A stretch of DNA of 64,000 nucleotides from Rhodospirillaceae bacterium (GCA_018674495.1 JABHAA010000052.1:1-64000), one strand, 5' to 3'; shown: positions 1 to 10,808, counted from the first letter of the stretch. The notes: generated by a model from the sequence alone, not told the origin. A program made the numbers and translations.

Positions 1-143
1 AGCATCTGGAACTGAGCCGCCCGATTTATGCGCGCTCGGCGGCCTATGGCCACTTTGGCCGCCACCCGGACCAGGACGGCGGCTTCTCGTGGGAGAAGAC
101 CGACATCGCCGATGCGCTCAGAACGGCGGCTAACGGAGGCTGA
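1..143 (+). CDS. metK: S-adenosylmethionine synthetase, C-terminal end (partial)
   Basis: Only the last 46 or so codons are present, read from base 3 to the TGA at 141-143. The peptide contains [16 protein letters not shown] followed by GGFSWEKTD, the characteristic C-terminal stretch of methionine adenosyltransferase, which makes S-adenosylmethionine from methionine and ATP in the cytoplasm. The gene begins outside the window. trmB, an S-adenosylmethionine-dependent enzyme, follows at once, and metK-trmB is a usual alphaproteobacterial pair. A GGAGG at 135-139 lies inside the last metK codons and could serve trmB. Confidence 0.9.
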   Translation, partial: HLELSRPIYARSAAYGHFGRHPDQDGGFSWEKTDIADALRTAANGG

Positions 144-220
144 GCAAAATCCCTGGCGACGGAACCAAGCACCCCGATCAGGAGAACCCCAGATTTTACG
201 GCCGGCGCAAGGGCCATCAA

Positions 221-883
221 TTGCGCGATGGCCGCAGGCGGCTGGTTGATGAGGAATTGCCGCGCCTCCGCATGCCGGTGGGGCCGCTTGAAAATCTGCA
301 ATCCCTATTCTCTGATCCGGTCTCCGACGTTTGGCTGGAGATCGGATTTGGCGCTGGCGAGCATCTGATCCATCAGGCCGAAGCCAATCCCCATATCGGT
401 TTCATTGGCGCCGAGCCGTTTATCAACGGTGTGGCGCGCGTGCTGGCCGAGGCGGAAAAAAAATCGCTGCACAATATCCGCATCCATGATGACGATGCCC
501 GCCCGTTGCTCGAGCGCTTGCCGGCGGCCTCCATCGGCAGGGTCTTTTTGCTGTTCTCCGATCCCTGGCCGAAGACGCGCCATCACAAGCGGCGCTTCGT
601 CAACGCTGCCAACCTCGATGCGCTGGCGCGTATCTTAAAGCCCGGCGGCGAGTTTCGTTTTGCCTCCGACGATGCCGGCTTCGTGCGCTGGGCTCTGGCG
701 GCGACATTGGCCCACGACGGATTTGACTGGACCGCGAAGGGGCCCGCCGATTGGCGGGAGCGCCCCCCCGATGCCATCGCTACCCGCTACGAGACCAAGG
801 CGCTGACGGAAGGGCGGAATTGCGTCTATTTGCGCTTCCAGAGAAATGGCAGCACGCCCGGCCCAACACCGAAAAAAGCTTGA
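221..883 (+). CDS. trmB: tRNA (guanine-N7-)-methyltransferase TrmB
   Basis: Transfers methyl from S-adenosylmethionine to N7 of G46 in tRNA. Family signs are the SAM-binding stretch WLEIGFGAGEHL, the FSDPWPKTRHHKRRF motif, and a C-terminal TRYETKAL. The coordinates begin at the first usual start codon, a TTG. However, family-like sequence (FYGRRKGHQLRDG) is read in the same frame upstream of it, back to a stop at 131-133, with no ATG, GTG or TTG. Translation may therefore start at CTG 140 or ATC 149; the ATC sits nine bases after GGAGG 135-139. From ATC the protein would have 244 residues. A sequencing error is the other explanation. Confidence 0.88.
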   Translation: MRDGRRRLVDEELPRLRMPVGPLENLQSLFSDPVSDVWLEIGFGAGEHLIHQAEANPHIGFIGAEPFINGVARVLAEAEKKSLHNIRIHDDDARPLLERLPAASIGRVFLLFSDPWPKTRHHKRRFVNAANLDALARILKPGGEFRFASDDAGFVRWALAATLAHDGFDWTAKGPADWRERPPDAIATRYETKALTEGRNCVYLRFQRNGSTPGPTPKKA

Positions 884-953
884 AATTCAGCACAAAGTGT
901 TGATTATGGGGCCTTCATTCTTGGATTAGCTGTTCTAAGACAGCGCTCTGGGG

Positions 954-977
954 GTGGGCCTGGGGCCCACTTTTTTT
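954..977 (+). terminator. Intrinsic terminator or attenuator ahead of rimP
   Basis: A perfect 7-bp stem (GTGGGCC at 954-960, GGCCCAC at 964-970) with a 3-base loop is followed by seven T. It ends metK-trmB transcription or attenuates the rimP-nusA operon. The right arm could pair instead with GTGGGTC at 983-989, which would break the terminator, so a leader switch is possible. Leaders of this kind before rimP are known in some bacteria; I infer the function here. Confidence 0.65.
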
Positions 978-1072
978 GTTTGTGGGTCCCGCATGCGAGC
1001 CTTGAAATGGGCCGGACCCGGGTGTACTTGGCGCCGGAGCCCGGGCCAAGACCGAACGTTAGATACGGAATA

Positions 1073-1564
1073 ATGCAGATAGAAGAGCGCATCGAAACAC
1101 TGATCGAGCCGGTGCTGGCAGCCATGGGATACACGCTTGTGCGCGTGCAGGTAACGGACGCCCCCAATTCGGTGCTGCAGGTGATGGCCGAGCGGGATGA
1201 TCAGAAGGGCATGACCGTTGATGATTGCGCGCGCATCAGCCGCGAAATTTCCACCGTCCTGGATGTGGAAGATCCGATTCAGCTTGCCTACGCGCTGGAG
1301 GTTTCCTCGCCCGGTATCGACCGGCCGCTGGTGAAGCTGGCCGATTTCGAACGCTACGCCGGGTTCGATGTGCGCATCGACCTGAAAGAGGAAATGGACG
1401 GCCAGCGCCGCTTTCGCGGGCGGCTGGAAAGCGTCTCGGGCGAGGTGATCGCGCTCAAAACCAAGGACCGGAATTTGCAACTGCCGTTTCCCGGCATCCG
1501 CCGGGCGAAGTTGATATTGACGGACGAATTACTGGCGGCCGCCGCCGCTAAACCAGAGGAATAG
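1073..1564 (+). CDS. rimP: Ribosome maturation factor RimP
   Basis: A 163-residue protein needed for 30S subunit assembly. It has the RimP N-terminal alpha/beta domain (MQIEERIETLIEPVLAAMG, then the VEDPIQ and LEVSSPGIDRPL motif) and the C-terminal SH3-like domain (FRGRLESVSGEVI). The ATG at 1073 is chosen because the family begins just before IEERIETLIEPVL. Reading further upstream would run through the leader hairpins. It is the first gene of the rimP-nusA-infB operon; nusA begins 11 bases after its stop. Confidence 0.93.
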   Translation: MQIEERIETLIEPVLAAMGYTLVRVQVTDAPNSVLQVMAERDDQKGMTVDDCARISREISTVLDVEDPIQLAYALEVSSPGIDRPLVKLADFERYAGFDVRIDLKEEMDGQRRFRGRLESVSGEVIALKTKDRNLQLPFPGIRRAKLILTDELLAAAAAKPEE

Positions 1565-1575
1565 GGTTATCGATT

Positions 1576-3207
1576 ATGGATACCAATGTTGAATCGAGCA
1601 CCAATTACACGCACCCTGAATTGGTCATGGTGGCCGAAACGGTTGCCCGTGAAAAAGGCATAGAGCGCGAAGAAGTCTTCGACGCCATGGAGCAGGCCAT
1701 CCAGAAAGCCGGGCGCTCCAAATACGGGCACGAGCATGATATCCGCGCCCAGATCGACCGCAAATCGGGCGAGATCAAATTGGCACGCTATCTTGAAGTT
1801 GCCGAAGAAATCGAGAACGAGCTGACCCAGGTCACGCTGGACGCGGCTCAGCAACGCAAACCCGATGCCGTCATCGGAGAGTTTCTGGTCGATCCTCTGC
1901 CGCCCATCGACTTTGGCCGTATCGCGGCGCAGACCGCCAAGCAGGTCATTGTCCAGAAAGTCCGCGAGGCCGAGCGCGCCCGCCAGTTCCTGGAATTCAA
2001 GGATCGCATCGGCGAGGTTGTCAACGGCATGGTCAAACGCATCGAGTTCGGCAATGTCATTGTCGATCTGGGGGGCCGCGCCGAAGGCATTATCCGGCGC
2101 GACGAAACCATCCCGCGCGAGCATTTTTCCAACGGCGACCGGGTGCGCTCTTATATATATGACGTGCGCGAAGAGTTGCGCGGGCCGCAAATTTTCCTGT
2201 CGCGCAGCCACCCGCAATTCATGGCCAAGCTGTTCACCCAGGAAGTTCCGGAAATCTACGACGGCATTATCGAGATTAATTCGGTAGCCCGGGACCCCGG
2301 CAGCCGTGCCAAAATCGCGGTTACCTCGTCCGACAGCGGCATCGATCCGGTCGGCGCCTGCGTTGGCATGCGCGGCTCACGCGTGCAGGCGGTGGTCGCC
2401 GAGCTGCAGGGCGAAAAAATCGATATCATCCAGCATTCCATCGACCATGCGACGTTCATCGTGAACGCCCTTGCGCCGGCGGAGGTTACCAAGGTTGTTT
2501 TGGACGAGGAAGCCAACCGCATCGAAGTGGTGGTGCCCGATGACCAGCTCAGCCTTGCTATCGGACGGCGCGGCCAGAACGTGCGTCTGGCGTCGCAATT
2601 GACCGGGTGGGATATCGATATTCTGACCGAGGCCGAAGAATCGGACCGCCGCACCGAGGAATTCCGTACCCGCTCGCAACTGTTCATCGACAATCTGGAT
2701 GTGGACGAGGTGATCGCCCAATTGCTGGTCACCGAAGGGTTTTCGACCATCGAAGATGTGGCCTTCGTGCCGATCGAAGAATTGTCCGGGATCGAAGGTT
2801 TCGACGAAGACGTGGCCAACGAATTGCGCGACCGGGGACGCAATTTCCTGGAAGCGCGCGACGCGGAAATGACCGCGCAGCGCAAAGCATCCGGCGTGAC
2901 CGACGAGTTGGCCGCAGTGGCCGGCCTGACCCCGGAAATGCTGGTGGTTCTGGGCGAAGCCGAGATCAGGGAACGGGACGATCTCGCCGATTTGGCGGCC
3001 GACGAGTTGATCAGCGCCGATGACGGCGTACTCAAGGAATTTGGCCTTTCGATGGATGCCGCCAACGAGATTATCATGGCGGCGCGCGCCCACTGGTTCG
3101 AAGACGAAGATGCGGTCGAGGGCGATGCGGAAGCCGGCGCCGAAGATGGCGCCGAAACCGAAGCAGATACCTCGGCGCAGCCTGAGGAGGCAAAAGACGA
3201 AAGCTGA
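1576..3207 (+). CDS. nusA: Transcription termination/antitermination factor NusA
   Basis: A 543-residue RNA polymerase-binding elongation factor acting in pausing, termination and antitermination. The N-terminal polymerase-binding domain covers about residues 1-130. An S1 domain follows at about 135-205 ([18 protein letters not shown]), then two KH domains at about 230-350 ([13 protein letters not shown] and [12 protein letters not shown]). Two helix-hairpin-helix acidic repeats occupy about 365-510, as in other proteobacteria, and the tail is very acidic ([17 protein letters not shown]). Its stop overlaps the ylxR start by one base (TGATG), which implies translational coupling. Confidence 0.96.
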   Translation: MDTNVESSTNYTHPELVMVAETVAREKGIEREEVFDAMEQAIQKAGRSKYGHEHDIRAQIDRKSGEIKLARYLEVAEEIENELTQVTLDAAQQRKPDAVIGEFLVDPLPPIDFGRIAAQTAKQVIVQKVREAERARQFLEFKDRIGEVVNGMVKRIEFGNVIVDLGGRAEGIIRRDETIPREHFSNGDRVRSYIYDVREELRGPQIFLSRSHPQFMAKLFTQEVPEIYDGIIEINSVARDPGSRAKIAVTSSDSGIDPVGACVGMRGSRVQAVVAELQGEKIDIIQHSIDHATFIVNALAPAEVTKVVLDEEANRIEVVVPDDQLSLAIGRRGQNVRLASQLTGWDIDILTEAEESDRRTEEFRTRSQLFIDNLDVDEVIAQLLVTEGFSTIEDVAFVPIEELSGIEGFDEDVANELRDRGRNFLEARDAEMTAQRKASGVTDELAAVAGLTPEMLVVLGEAEIRERDDLADLAADELISADDGVLKEFGLSMDAANEIIMAARAHWFEDEDAVEGDAEAGAEDGAETEADTSAQPEEAKDES

Positions 3208-3836
3208 TGGCCAAGAACGAGACAAATTTGCGCAAATGCATTCTGACCGGCGAAACCCTTTCCAGGGATCGGTTGATCCGCTTCGCCGTCGATCCGGACG
3301 GAAATGTGGTGCCTGACGTCCAAGGCAAGTTGCCGGGCCGGGGTTTGTGGATGCGCGCCGAGGGCGATATGATACGCACCGCGTGCGCCAAGGGTGCGTT
3401 CTCGGCTGCGGCGCGGCGCAGCGTGGTTGCACCGGTCGATCTGGCCGATCAGGCGGAAGCGAATTTGCGCCGGCGCTGCCTGGATTTGATCGGCCTGGCC
3501 AAGCGCGCCGGAGAATTGGTGGGGGGGTTTGAGAAAGTGCGCGCCCACCTGCGCAAAAGCGATGCCGGCCTTCTTTTGGCGGCGTCGGACGGCGGTGATG
3601 ATGGCCGCGCCAAAGTTCGCGCCTTGGCGCCCTCTGCGCCGCTGGTGGATTTGTTCGATGGCGCCCAATTGGGCGGCGCCGTCGGGCGCGACAGGCTGGT
3701 GCACGCGGTTGTGGACCAGGGCAAGCTGGCCGAACGCCTGTCGATGGAATGTGGCCGCCTTACCGGTCTGGTTGGCGGAGGCGGTGATCAGAGCCAACCC
3801 ATGGCTCAACCCATGGCCGGCCCAATGGCTGGTTGA
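3207..3836 (+). CDS. YlxR-type RNA-binding protein with L7Ae-like domain (DUF448)
   Basis: A 209-residue protein. The N-terminal YlxR domain (about residues 6-85) has [14 protein letters not shown] and LPGRGLWM. The second half (about 90-195) resembles an L7Ae/L30e RNA-binding domain ([19 protein letters not shown]). In Firmicutes these are two small proteins (YlxR and YlxQ) in the same nusA-infB operon, and the fused form is common in alphaproteobacteria. The exact role is unsettled; RNA binding during ribosome or tRNA metabolism is the usual proposal. The C-terminus carries a short Met-Ala-Pro repeat ([11 protein letters not shown]). The ATG overlaps the nusA stop. Confidence 0.88.
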   Translation: MAKNETNLRKCILTGETLSRDRLIRFAVDPDGNVVPDVQGKLPGRGLWMRAEGDMIRTACAKGAFSAAARRSVVAPVDLADQAEANLRRRCLDLIGLAKRAGELVGGFEKVRAHLRKSDAGLLLAASDGGDDGRAKVRALAPSAPLVDLFDGAQLGGAVGRDRLVHAVVDQGKLAERLSMECGRLTGLVGGGGDQSQPMAQPMAGPMAG

Positions 3837-3907
3837 ATTGGCTGAAGTTATCCCGGTCCGTTATTGATAACGCCGGGACGGAATTGTTGGTAAGAAAGAT
3901 TGATGTG

Positions 3908-6517
3908 ATGACGGATACCACGGACACGACAGATACCGAAGACAAGCCGGCGAAGAAAACGCTGAGCCTATCCAGGCCCGGTAAGCTGGAGCTTAAAAAG
4001 ACGGTCGAGGGCGGTCAGGTCCGGCAAAACTTCTCCCATGGGCGCTCCAAAATCGTCGCCGTCGAGGTGCGCAAAAAACGCACCTTCGAAGCCGGCTCAT
4101 CGGGCTCCATGCAGGAGGTCAAGGAAGCCCCCGAGGAAATCATACCCGACGAGCCGGTTGCCGAAGCGCCGGTCGAGGTCGTGGCCGAAGTCGCGCCCGC
4201 CCCCGATGTGACGCCCGCGTCCGCGGCGCCCACACCGGCGCGTCAGTTAACAGAACAGGAACGCGCCGTCCGTGCCAAGGCATTGCAGGAAGCGCGCCGC
4301 GCCGAAGAAGAAAACAAGAAAATAGCCGAAAAGCAGGCGAGCATCGAAGCCGCCGCCGCCGCCAAATCGGAGGCCGCCGCCAAATCCGAGACCGAGGCGG
4401 AGCCCGATGCCCGCACCCAAGCCGATCTCGCCGCTGATGCGTCCCGGCGCGAAGTCGAGGCCGAGGAAACCGCGCGCCGCGAAAAACGCGGCCAGGATGC
4501 TGCTGAAGCCGGCGTAGCCAAGTTGAAGAAACATGGCGAAGCCGATGAGGAACAGAGCGACGAAGCCGCGCGCGGCAAGCGCGGCAAGGACGCGCCCCGG
4601 CGCCCAAGCCCCACCCGCCGCGGCGAGCCAAGGCGCCGGGCCGGGCGCCTGACCATTACCGAGGCGTTGGATGAGAACGAGCGTGTTCGCTCCCTGGCGT
4701 CGGTCAAACGCGCTCGCGAACGGCAAAAGAAAAAAGAAGGACCGATCGAACATGTGAAGATCGTCCGCGAAGTTACGATCCCGGAAACGATCACTGTGCA
4801 GGAGCTGGCCAACCGCATGGCCGAGCGCGGCGTCGATGTTGTCGGCGCGCTGATGAAGCTCGGCATCATGGTGACCATGGACCAGGAAATCGATGCCGAT
4901 ACCGCCGAACTGGTGGTCGCCGAGTTCGGTCACAAGCTGAACCGGGTCGCCGATTCCGACGTAGAGATCGGCATGGCTGGCGGCGATGACGCCGTGGGCG
5001 ATTTGGAGCCGCGCGCGCCGGTGGTCACGGTTATGGGCCATGTTGATCACGGCAAGACGTCGCTATTGGATGCGTTGCGCCAAACCGATGTGGTGTCCGG
5101 CGAAGCCGGTGGCATCACTCAACATATCGGCGCCTATCAGACGTCTCTGGCCAGCGGCGAAAAGATCACCTTCATCGATACGCCGGGCCACGAAGCCTTC
5201 ACCGAAATGCGCGCCCGGGGCGCCGTTGCGACCGATATCGTGGTGCTGGTGGTTGCCGCTAATGACGGCATAATGCCACAGACCATCGAAGCCATCAGCC
5301 ACGCCAAGGCCGCCGGGGTTCCGATGATCATCGCCATCAACAAGATCGATCTTCCCGATGCCAATCCTTTGCGCATCCGCACCCAGCTTTTGGAACACGA
5401 AGTGGTGCTCGAAAGCATGGGCGGCGAGGTGCTTGATGTGGAAGTATCTGCGACCCAGAAAACCAATCTCGACAAGCTCGAAGAAATCATTCTTTTGCAA
5501 GCCGAAGTGCTCGATTTGAAAGCCAATCCGAACCGCCCGGCCGAGGGCGTCGTGATCGAAGCAAAGATCGAACAAGGGCGGGGCCCGGTGGCCACCGTTC
5601 TGGTGCAACGGGGAACTTTGAAAATTGGCGATGTTTTCGTAGCCGGCGCCCAATGGGGCCGGGTGCGCGCCCTGGTCGATGATCATGGTAACGCCGCCAA
5701 GGAAGCCGGGCCGTCGCAGCCGATGGAGCTGACTGGCCTCAATGCGCCGCCGTCGGCGGGCGATGATCTTGTGGTTGTCGAAAATGAACAACGGGCCCGC
5801 GAAATTACCGAGTTCCGCCAAAACCGGGACCGGGATTCGCGCACGGCGATTGCGCCCCGGGGCACCTTGGAAGAAATGTTCGACGCCATCCAGGCCGGCA
5901 TTGCCAAGGAATTGCCGGTGGTCATCAAGGGCGATGTGCAAGGCTCGATCGAAGCCATTATGGGCATGCTGAACAAGCTGCCTCAGGACGAGGTCAAGGT
6001 GCAGGTTCTGCATTCCGGGGTCGGCGGTATTACCGAATCCGATGTCACCCTGGCCGAGGCATCCAGAGGCGTCATCATCGGCTTTAATGTCCGCGCCAAC
6101 GGTAAGGTGCGCGCAATGGCCAAATCCGACAATGTGGATATTCGCTATTATTCGGTGATCTATGAAGTCATCGACGACATGAAAAATTTGGTGGTCGGAC
6201 TGATGGCGCCGGAATTGCGAGAGATTTTCCTTGGCAACGCCGAGGTGCGCGAGGTTTTCAACGTGTCCAAAGTTGGCCGCGTGGCGGGCTGCTATATTAC
6301 CGAAGGCTCGGTGCGCCGTGGCTCCAAAGTGCGTTTGCTTCGCGATTCCGTGGTCATCCACGAGGGCAGCTTGTCGACGCTTAAACGGTTCAAGGACGAT
6401 GCCCGCGAAGTGAACGAGAATTATGAATGCGGTATGTCGTTCGAAAATTACAACGATTTGAAAGTCGGCGACGTGATCGAATGCTTTGACATTCAGGAGA
6501 TAGCGCCGACGCTGTAG
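3908..6517 (+). CDS. infB: Translation initiation factor IF-2
   Basis: An 869-residue GTPase that brings initiator tRNA to the 30S subunit. A long N-terminal low-complexity region of Ala, Glu, Arg and Lys (to about residue 270) precedes the IF2 N-domain ([11 protein letters not shown]). The G domain starts near residue 376 with GHVDHGKT, then [19 protein letters not shown] and NKID. The C-terminal domains end in [10 protein letters not shown]. The start is placed at ATG 3908 ([17 protein letters not shown]); an in-frame TTG at 3833 would add 25 residues that do not look like the family. It lies 71 bases after ylxR in the same operon. Confidence 0.96.
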   Translation: MTDTTDTTDTEDKPAKKTLSLSRPGKLELKKTVEGGQVRQNFSHGRSKIVAVEVRKKRTFEAGSSGSMQEVKEAPEEIIPDEPVAEAPVEVVAEVAPAPDVTPASAAPTPARQLTEQERAVRAKALQEARRAEEENKKIAEKQASIEAAAAAKSEAAAKSETEAEPDARTQADLAADASRREVEAEETARREKRGQDAAEAGVAKLKKHGEADEEQSDEAARGKRGKDAPRRPSPTRRGEPRRRAGRLTITEALDENERVRSLASVKRARERQKKKEGPIEHVKIVREVTIPETITVQELANRMAERGVDVVGALMKLGIMVTMDQEIDADTAELVVAEFGHKLNRVADSDVEIGMAGGDDAVGDLEPRAPVVTVMGHVDHGKTSLLDALRQTDVVSGEAGGITQHIGAYQTSLASGEKITFIDTPGHEAFTEMRARGAVATDIVVLVVAANDGIMPQTIEAISHAKAAGVPMIIAINKIDLPDANPLRIRTQLLEHEVVLESMGGEVLDVEVSATQKTNLDKLEEIILLQAEVLDLKANPNRPAEGVVIEAKIEQGRGPVATVLVQRGTLKIGDVFVAGAQWGRVRALVDDHGNAAKEAGPSQPMELTGLNAPPSAGDDLVVVENEQRAREITEFRQNRDRDSRTAIAPRGTLEEMFDAIQAGIAKELPVVIKGDVQGSIEAIMGMLNKLPQDEVKVQVLHSGVGGITESDVTLAEASRGVIIGFNVRANGKVRAMAKSDNVDIRYYSVIYEVIDDMKNLVVGLMAPELREIFLGNAEVREVFNVSKVGRVAGCYITEGSVRRGSKVRLLRDSVVIHEGSLSTLKRFKDDAREVNENYECGMSFENYNDLKVGDVIECFDIQEIAPTL

Positions 6518-6591
6518 CGACGCCGCCCGCCGCCGCCGGCGTTTGATATTATTCCAGAGGATACCATGGCCAAAAGGGGCTGAAGAGCGGA

Positions 6592-6842
6592 TCATGATGG
6601 ATAGGAACCATTTGACCGGGATGATTTTGCCCCGTGGCAAGGAGCGTGCAGCATGGCGATGCATTGGCATCGGCAAAGGTGTGCGACGACGTCCACGCAT
6701 CAAAAGCACCCGGCCTTCGGTGGGTCAAATCGGTCCCCCGGCGGCGTTGCAGTGCTTGCCCGATGCAAAGGCATCGCGCCGCGCACCGCGCCTACCCGGA
6801 AAACCGATTTGTTCCCATCAAATTGATTCCTATCCATCATGA
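6592..6842. repeat. Long imperfect palindrome (MITE-like) between infB and rbfA
   Basis: The stretch is an inverted repeat of about 250 bases. The left tip (6592-6620, TCATGATGGATAGGAA) is mirrored at 6814-6842. Inner parts match too: each arm carries a small hairpin of the form CGATGC...GCATCG (near 6658-6675 and 6762-6779), and GGGTCAAATCGG near the centre echoes the arms. No credible gene lies inside. The right tip contains the rbfA start codon. It could be a non-autonomous mobile element or a long RNA structure in the operon. Confidence 0.7.
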
Positions 6843-7249
6843 GCCGCTCTAAAGCACCAAGCCAAAGGCAATTACGTGTCGGCGAACAGGTGCGCCACGC
6901 CATCGCATCGGTTATCGAACGCGGCGAGTTGCGCGACCCGGACCTGGACGGCGTACCGGTCACCGTGACCGAAGTTCGCCTCAGCCCAGATTTGCGCAAA
7001 GCCTCCATATTCGTGGTGCCCTTGGGCGGCGGTGATACTGAATCGATCCTGCCGCCGCTCAGCCGCGCCGCGCCGTTTTTGCGGCACCGGGTATCGGAAA
7101 TGGTGCAATTGAAATATGCGCCGGAGCTGGTTTTCGAGGCGGACAAGACATTCGACTATGCGGACCGCATCGACGCTGTTCTGCAATCCGTCGGTCTTGG
7201 TGGCTCAGAAATAGCCGGCGCCGCAGAGGATGAAGAGCATGGGCCGTAA
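6839..7249 (+). CDS. rbfA: 30S ribosome-binding factor A
   Basis: A 136-residue KH-like protein that binds immature 30S subunits and helps 16S rRNA 5'-end maturation, notably in the cold. Family features are RQLRVGEQVRHAIASVI, VTEVRLSPDLRKA and the final YAPELVFEADKTFDYADRID. The ATG at 6839 is the first possible start after an in-frame stop at 6824-6826. No Shine-Dalgarno sequence is apparent, and the start codon lies in the arm of the palindrome 6592-6842, so translation may depend on RNA folding. It overlaps truB by eleven bases. Confidence 0.94.
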   Translation: MSRSKAPSQRQLRVGEQVRHAIASVIERGELRDPDLDGVPVTVTEVRLSPDLRKASIFVVPLGGGDTESILPPLSRAAPFLRHRVSEMVQLKYAPELVFEADKTFDYADRIDAVLQSVGLGGSEIAGAAEDEEHGP

Positions 7250-8165
7250 GCGCCGCGGCGATGCGATCCACGGCTGGCTGGTGATCGACAAGCCGGCCGG
7301 CGTCACTTCGGCCTTCGTTGTCAACAAGGCGCGGCGTCTGTTGAACGCCGCCAAGGCGGGCCACGGCGGCACCCTTGATCCACTGGCCACCGGCGTTTTG
7401 CCCCTGGCCTTCGGCGAGGCGACGAAAACCGTGTCCTATATTATGGACGGCACCAAAAAATACCGCTTCACCGTGCGCTGGGGCGAAGCCCGCGATACCG
7501 ACGATGCGGATGGTGCGGTGATCCAGACCTCCGATGTGCGCCCGTCTACAGATGCTATCGAAGCCGCCTTGCCGGAATTTGTCGGCAATATCGAACAAAT
7601 ACCGCCCGATTATTCCGCCGTAAAGGTGGATGGCGCGCGCGCCTATGCCCTGGCCCGGGAGAACAAAGAGCTGGTTCTGGAGCCGCGCACGATCCGCATC
7701 GATGCGTTTCGTCTGACCGCCGAGCCGGATGCGGATCACGCAGTGTTCGAAGTGGTCAGTGGCAAGGGCGCCTATATGCGCTCGCTGGCTCGGGATTTGG
7801 CGATGCGGCTCGGCACCTACGGCCATATTTCGGAGCTGCGCCGCACCGGGCTCGGCCCGTTCGAAGAGGCCCAGGCGATTTCCCTGGATAAGCTGGAACA
7901 AATCGGGCATAGTGCGCCCGCCGCAGAAATACTGCTGCCGGTCGAGACCGCGCTGGACGACATCCCGGCACTGGCCCTGACCGAGGATGAAGCTCGCCGG
8001 ATGCAATGCGGACAAGCAGTTTCCGCGCTGAAGGTGGCCCGGAGAATCCCACTTAAAGAAATAGGTCAAGGTGCTGTAATTTGCGCCATGGCTGAGGGAA
8101 AACCGGTTGCGCTTGCCCGCTTTGAGGGTGGCGAAATTCGTCCAATTCGTGTTTTAAATATTTAA
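7239..8165 (+). CDS. truB: tRNA pseudouridine(55) synthase TruB
   Basis: Makes pseudouridine 55 in the T-loop of tRNA. The protein has 308 residues with [19 protein letters not shown] at the N-terminus and the catalytic aspartate motif [23 protein letters not shown]. Later motifs are [20 protein letters not shown] and the substrate-fold motif [15 protein letters not shown]. Two ATG codons compete. I prefer 7239 because GAGG at 7226-7229 is nine bases before it but touches the one at 7230. It overlaps the end of rbfA, so coupling is likely, and rpsO follows 14 bases later. Confidence 0.95.
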   Translation: MGRKRRGDAIHGWLVIDKPAGVTSAFVVNKARRLLNAAKAGHGGTLDPLATGVLPLAFGEATKTVSYIMDGTKKYRFTVRWGEARDTDDADGAVIQTSDVRPSTDAIEAALPEFVGNIEQIPPDYSAVKVDGARAYALARENKELVLEPRTIRIDAFRLTAEPDADHAVFEVVSGKGAYMRSLARDLAMRLGTYGHISELRRTGLGPFEEAQAISLDKLEQIGHSAPAAEILLPVETALDDIPALALTEDEARRMQCGQAVSALKVARRIPLKEIGQGAVICAMAEGKPVALARFEGGEIRPIRVLNI

Positions 8166-8179
8166 CAACGGAGTACACG

Positions 8180-8449
8180 ATGTCGATTACACCTGAGCGT
8201 AAACAGGAATTGATCACCGAATATGCGACCAAGGAAGGCGACACCGGCTCGCCGGAAGTACAAGTCGCCATTCTGTCCGAGCGCATCAATAACCTGACCG
8301 ATCACTTAAAAGAACATAAGAAAGATTTCCATTCCCGGCGCGGCCTTCTGATGATGGTCGGACAACGCCGGCGGCTGCTCGACTATGTACGTGGTAAGAA
8401 AGTCGAGCGCTACCAAGGCCTGATTGAGCGGCTGGGACTGCGGCGTTAG
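8180..8449 (+). CDS. rpsO: 30S ribosomal protein S15
   Basis: An 89-residue primary 16S rRNA-binding protein of the small subunit platform. The whole sequence is typical: [12 protein letters not shown], then [32 protein letters not shown] and [20 protein letters not shown]. It lies between truB and pnp in the conserved order. A stem-loop at 8434-8480 spans its stop codon, which could stabilise the message or be a processing site before pnp. Confidence 0.97.
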   Translation: MSITPERKQELITEYATKEGDTGSPEVQVAILSERINNLTDHLKEHKKDFHSRRGLLMMVGQRRRLLDYVRGKKVERYQGLIERLGLRR

Positions 8450-8480
8450 CCCGTGTGTCCCAGCGCCGCCGCGCAGTCCC
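8434..8480 (+). other. Stem-loop at the rpsO stop codon (possible processing site)
   Basis: GGGACTGCGGCG at 8434-8445 pairs almost completely with CGCCGCGCAGTCCC at 8467-8480, enclosing the rpsO stop. There is no T tract, so it is not a simple intrinsic terminator. In E. coli the rpsO-pnp junction contains RNase III and RNase E sites and mediates pnp autoregulation; a similar role is inferred here. The rest of the 206-base gap holds further short palindromes such as TTAAGGGCCTTAA near 8536. Confidence 0.4.
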
Positions 8481-8655
8481 TGCAATTCGGTGGGGGCGTG
8501 CGGATTTGTGCTGGATCGACCCGTTTTGACGGATGTTAAGGGCCTTAAGCGCCCCATCTGGCCCAATTGTGGGCAACGCGCGTAGAGGGCCACCCATGGG
8601 GGTGAGAGCCGGCGCGCCAGCGGGACTATGAAAGAAAGAATGAAGGAAGAGATAC

Positions 8656-10767
8656 ATGTTTAACGAACATCGAATAGAAATGGATTTGGGCGGACGCAAG
8701 TTGGTTTTGGAATCCGGCAAGATCGCCCGCCAGGCCGATGGCGCCGTCATGGCGTCCCTCGGCGACACCATGGTGCTGTGCACCGCTGTTGGTCAGAGAT
8801 CACCGAAGCCGGGGATCGATTTTTTCCCGCTGACGGTCAACTACCAGGAAAAAACTTTTGCCGCGGGCAAAATCCCGGGCGGCTTTTTCAAGCGCGAGGG
8901 ACGGCCCAGCGAAAAGGAAACCTTGACCTCGCGGCTGATCGACCGGCCGCTCCGGCCCTTGTTTGCGTCCGGCTACCGGAACGAAACGCAAGTTATCTGC
9001 ACGGTCCTTGCCCATGATTTGGAAAATGATCCCGATATGGTCGCGCTGATCGGCGCCTCGGCGGCGCTGACCATTTCCGGCATTCCGTTCCTGGGGCCCA
9101 TCGGCGGCGCCCGCATCGGTTATATTGACGGCAATTATGTCTTGAACCCCACCGTCGAGGATCAAAAGGAATCGGCGCTGAATTTGGTCATGGCGGGCAC
9201 CCGCGAAGGCGTGCTGATGGTCGAGTCTGAAGCCAATGAATTGTCCGAAGAAGTGATGCTCGGCGCTGTCATGTTTGGTCACGAAGCCAATCAGACAGTG
9301 ATCGATGCGATCATCGAATTGGCGAAAAAATGCGCCAAGGAGCCGTGGGACGTGCCGTCGCCGCCGGATTATGCGGATGCGGTCGCCGCCCGTGTCGCCG
9401 AAATAGCCGACACCGATCTGCGCGCCGCGTACGGCGAGACCGAAAAATCGGTGCGTCAGAACAAAATCTCCGAAGTTCGGAAAAAAGTCACGGAAGCCTA
9501 CGAAGGCGACGCCGATACGGATGGCTCCGTGGTCTCCGGCGCCTTCAAGAGCCTCGAAAAAAATATCGTGCGCCGGGATATTCTGAACACCGGCAAGCGT
9601 ATCGATGGACGCGATACCGCAACGGTGCGCCCCATCGTCAGCGAGGTTGGATTGTTGCCGCGTGCCCATGGCAGCGCCTTGTTCACCCGCGGCGAGACCC
9701 AGGCTCTGGTGGTGACCACCCTCGGCACCGGCCAGGACGAGCAGATTATCGACGGTCTCGACGGCGACTACCGGGAACATTTCCTGCTGCACTACAACTT
9801 TCCGCCCTACTCGGTTGGCGAGGCCAGCTTCCTACGCTCGCCGGGCCGGCGCGAGATTGGTCACGGCAAGCTCGCATGGCGCGCCATTCGCGCCATGCTG
9901 CCGACCAAGGAAGACTTCCCCTATACATTCCGGGTGGTTTCGGAAATTACCGAATCCAACGGCTCGTCGTCGATGGCGACGGTCTGCGGCACATCGCTTT
10001 CGATGATGGATGCCGGCGTGCCCTTGACCAGGCCGGTTGCCGGTATCGCCATGGGCTTGATTAAGGAAGATGATTCCTTCGCCGTTCTGTCCGATATCCT
10101 CGGCGATGAAGATCATCTCGGCGATATGGATTTTAAAGTCGCCGGCACCAAGGATGGCATCACCGCCTTGCAGATGGATATCAAGATCACGTCCATCACC
10201 CAGGATATTATGGAGGCTGCCCTGGCTCAGGCCCGCGATGGCCGCCTGCATATCCTCGGCGAAATGGAAAAAGCCTTGTCCACATCCAGGGATTCCATCA
10301 GCGACAACGCACCCCGTATTACGGTGATCACCATCGACAAGGAGAAGATCCGCGAAGTCATAGGCCCCGGCGGAAAAATTATCCGCGAAATTTGCGAGAC
10401 CACCGGCGCCAAGATCGATATTGAAGATGACGGCACCATTAAAGTTGCCGCCATCGACGAAACCGCATCTGCGGAAGCGATCGCCATGATCAACGCCATC
10501 GTCGCCGAGCCGGAAGTTGGCGTGATCTACACCGGCACCGTGGTCAAGACCGTCGATTTCGGCGCCTTCGTCAATTTCATGGGCGCCCGCGACGGGCTTG
10601 TCCATATCTCGGAATTGAAGCCTGAGCGCGTCGAGAAAACCACCGACGTGATCAATGTCGGCGACAAGATCAAGGTGAAGCTGATCGGCATCGACGACCG
10701 GGGCAAGGTCAAGCTGTCCATGAAGGCGGTTGATCAGGAAACCGGTAAAGATATTTCGGCAAATTAA
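8656..10767 (+). CDS. pnp: Polyribonucleotide nucleotidyltransferase (PNPase)
   Basis: A 703-residue phosphorolytic 3'-5' exoribonuclease, part of the RNA degradosome. It has two RNase PH-like halves (start [16 protein letters not shown]; second half from about residue 315 with [14 protein letters not shown]). These are followed by a KH domain at about 554-610 ([15 protein letters not shown]) and an S1 domain at about 622-690 ([15 protein letters not shown]). The length and domain order are complete. A good purine-rich GAAGGAAGAG precedes the ATG. It is the last gene of this operon; a strong hairpin follows. Confidence 0.97.
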   Translation: MFNEHRIEMDLGGRKLVLESGKIARQADGAVMASLGDTMVLCTAVGQRSPKPGIDFFPLTVNYQEKTFAAGKIPGGFFKREGRPSEKETLTSRLIDRPLRPLFASGYRNETQVICTVLAHDLENDPDMVALIGASAALTISGIPFLGPIGGARIGYIDGNYVLNPTVEDQKESALNLVMAGTREGVLMVESEANELSEEVMLGAVMFGHEANQTVIDAIIELAKKCAKEPWDVPSPPDYADAVAARVAEIADTDLRAAYGETEKSVRQNKISEVRKKVTEAYEGDADTDGSVVSGAFKSLEKNIVRRDILNTGKRIDGRDTATVRPIVSEVGLLPRAHGSALFTRGETQALVVTTLGTGQDEQIIDGLDGDYREHFLLHYNFPPYSVGEASFLRSPGRREIGHGKLAWRAIRAMLPTKEDFPYTFRVVSEITESNGSSSMATVCGTSLSMMDAGVPLTRPVAGIAMGLIKEDDSFAVLSDILGDEDHLGDMDFKVAGTKDGITALQMDIKITSITQDIMEAALAQARDGRLHILGEMEKALSTSRDSISDNAPRITVITIDKEKIREVIGPGGKIIREICETTGAKIDIEDDGTIKVAAIDETASAEAIAMINAIVAEPEVGVIYTGTVVKTVDFGAFVNFMGARDGLVHISELKPERVEKTTDVINVGDKIKVKLIGIDDRGKVKLSMKAVDQETGKDISAN

Positions 10768-10808
10768 GAAAAGAAAAAAACAAGCTATTTCAAATGATTA
10801 TGGGAAAT

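Noticed and set aside
5063..6709. Long minus-strand open frame opposite infB
   Set aside because: Antisense shadow of a conserved gene, rich in His and Arg and without domains.
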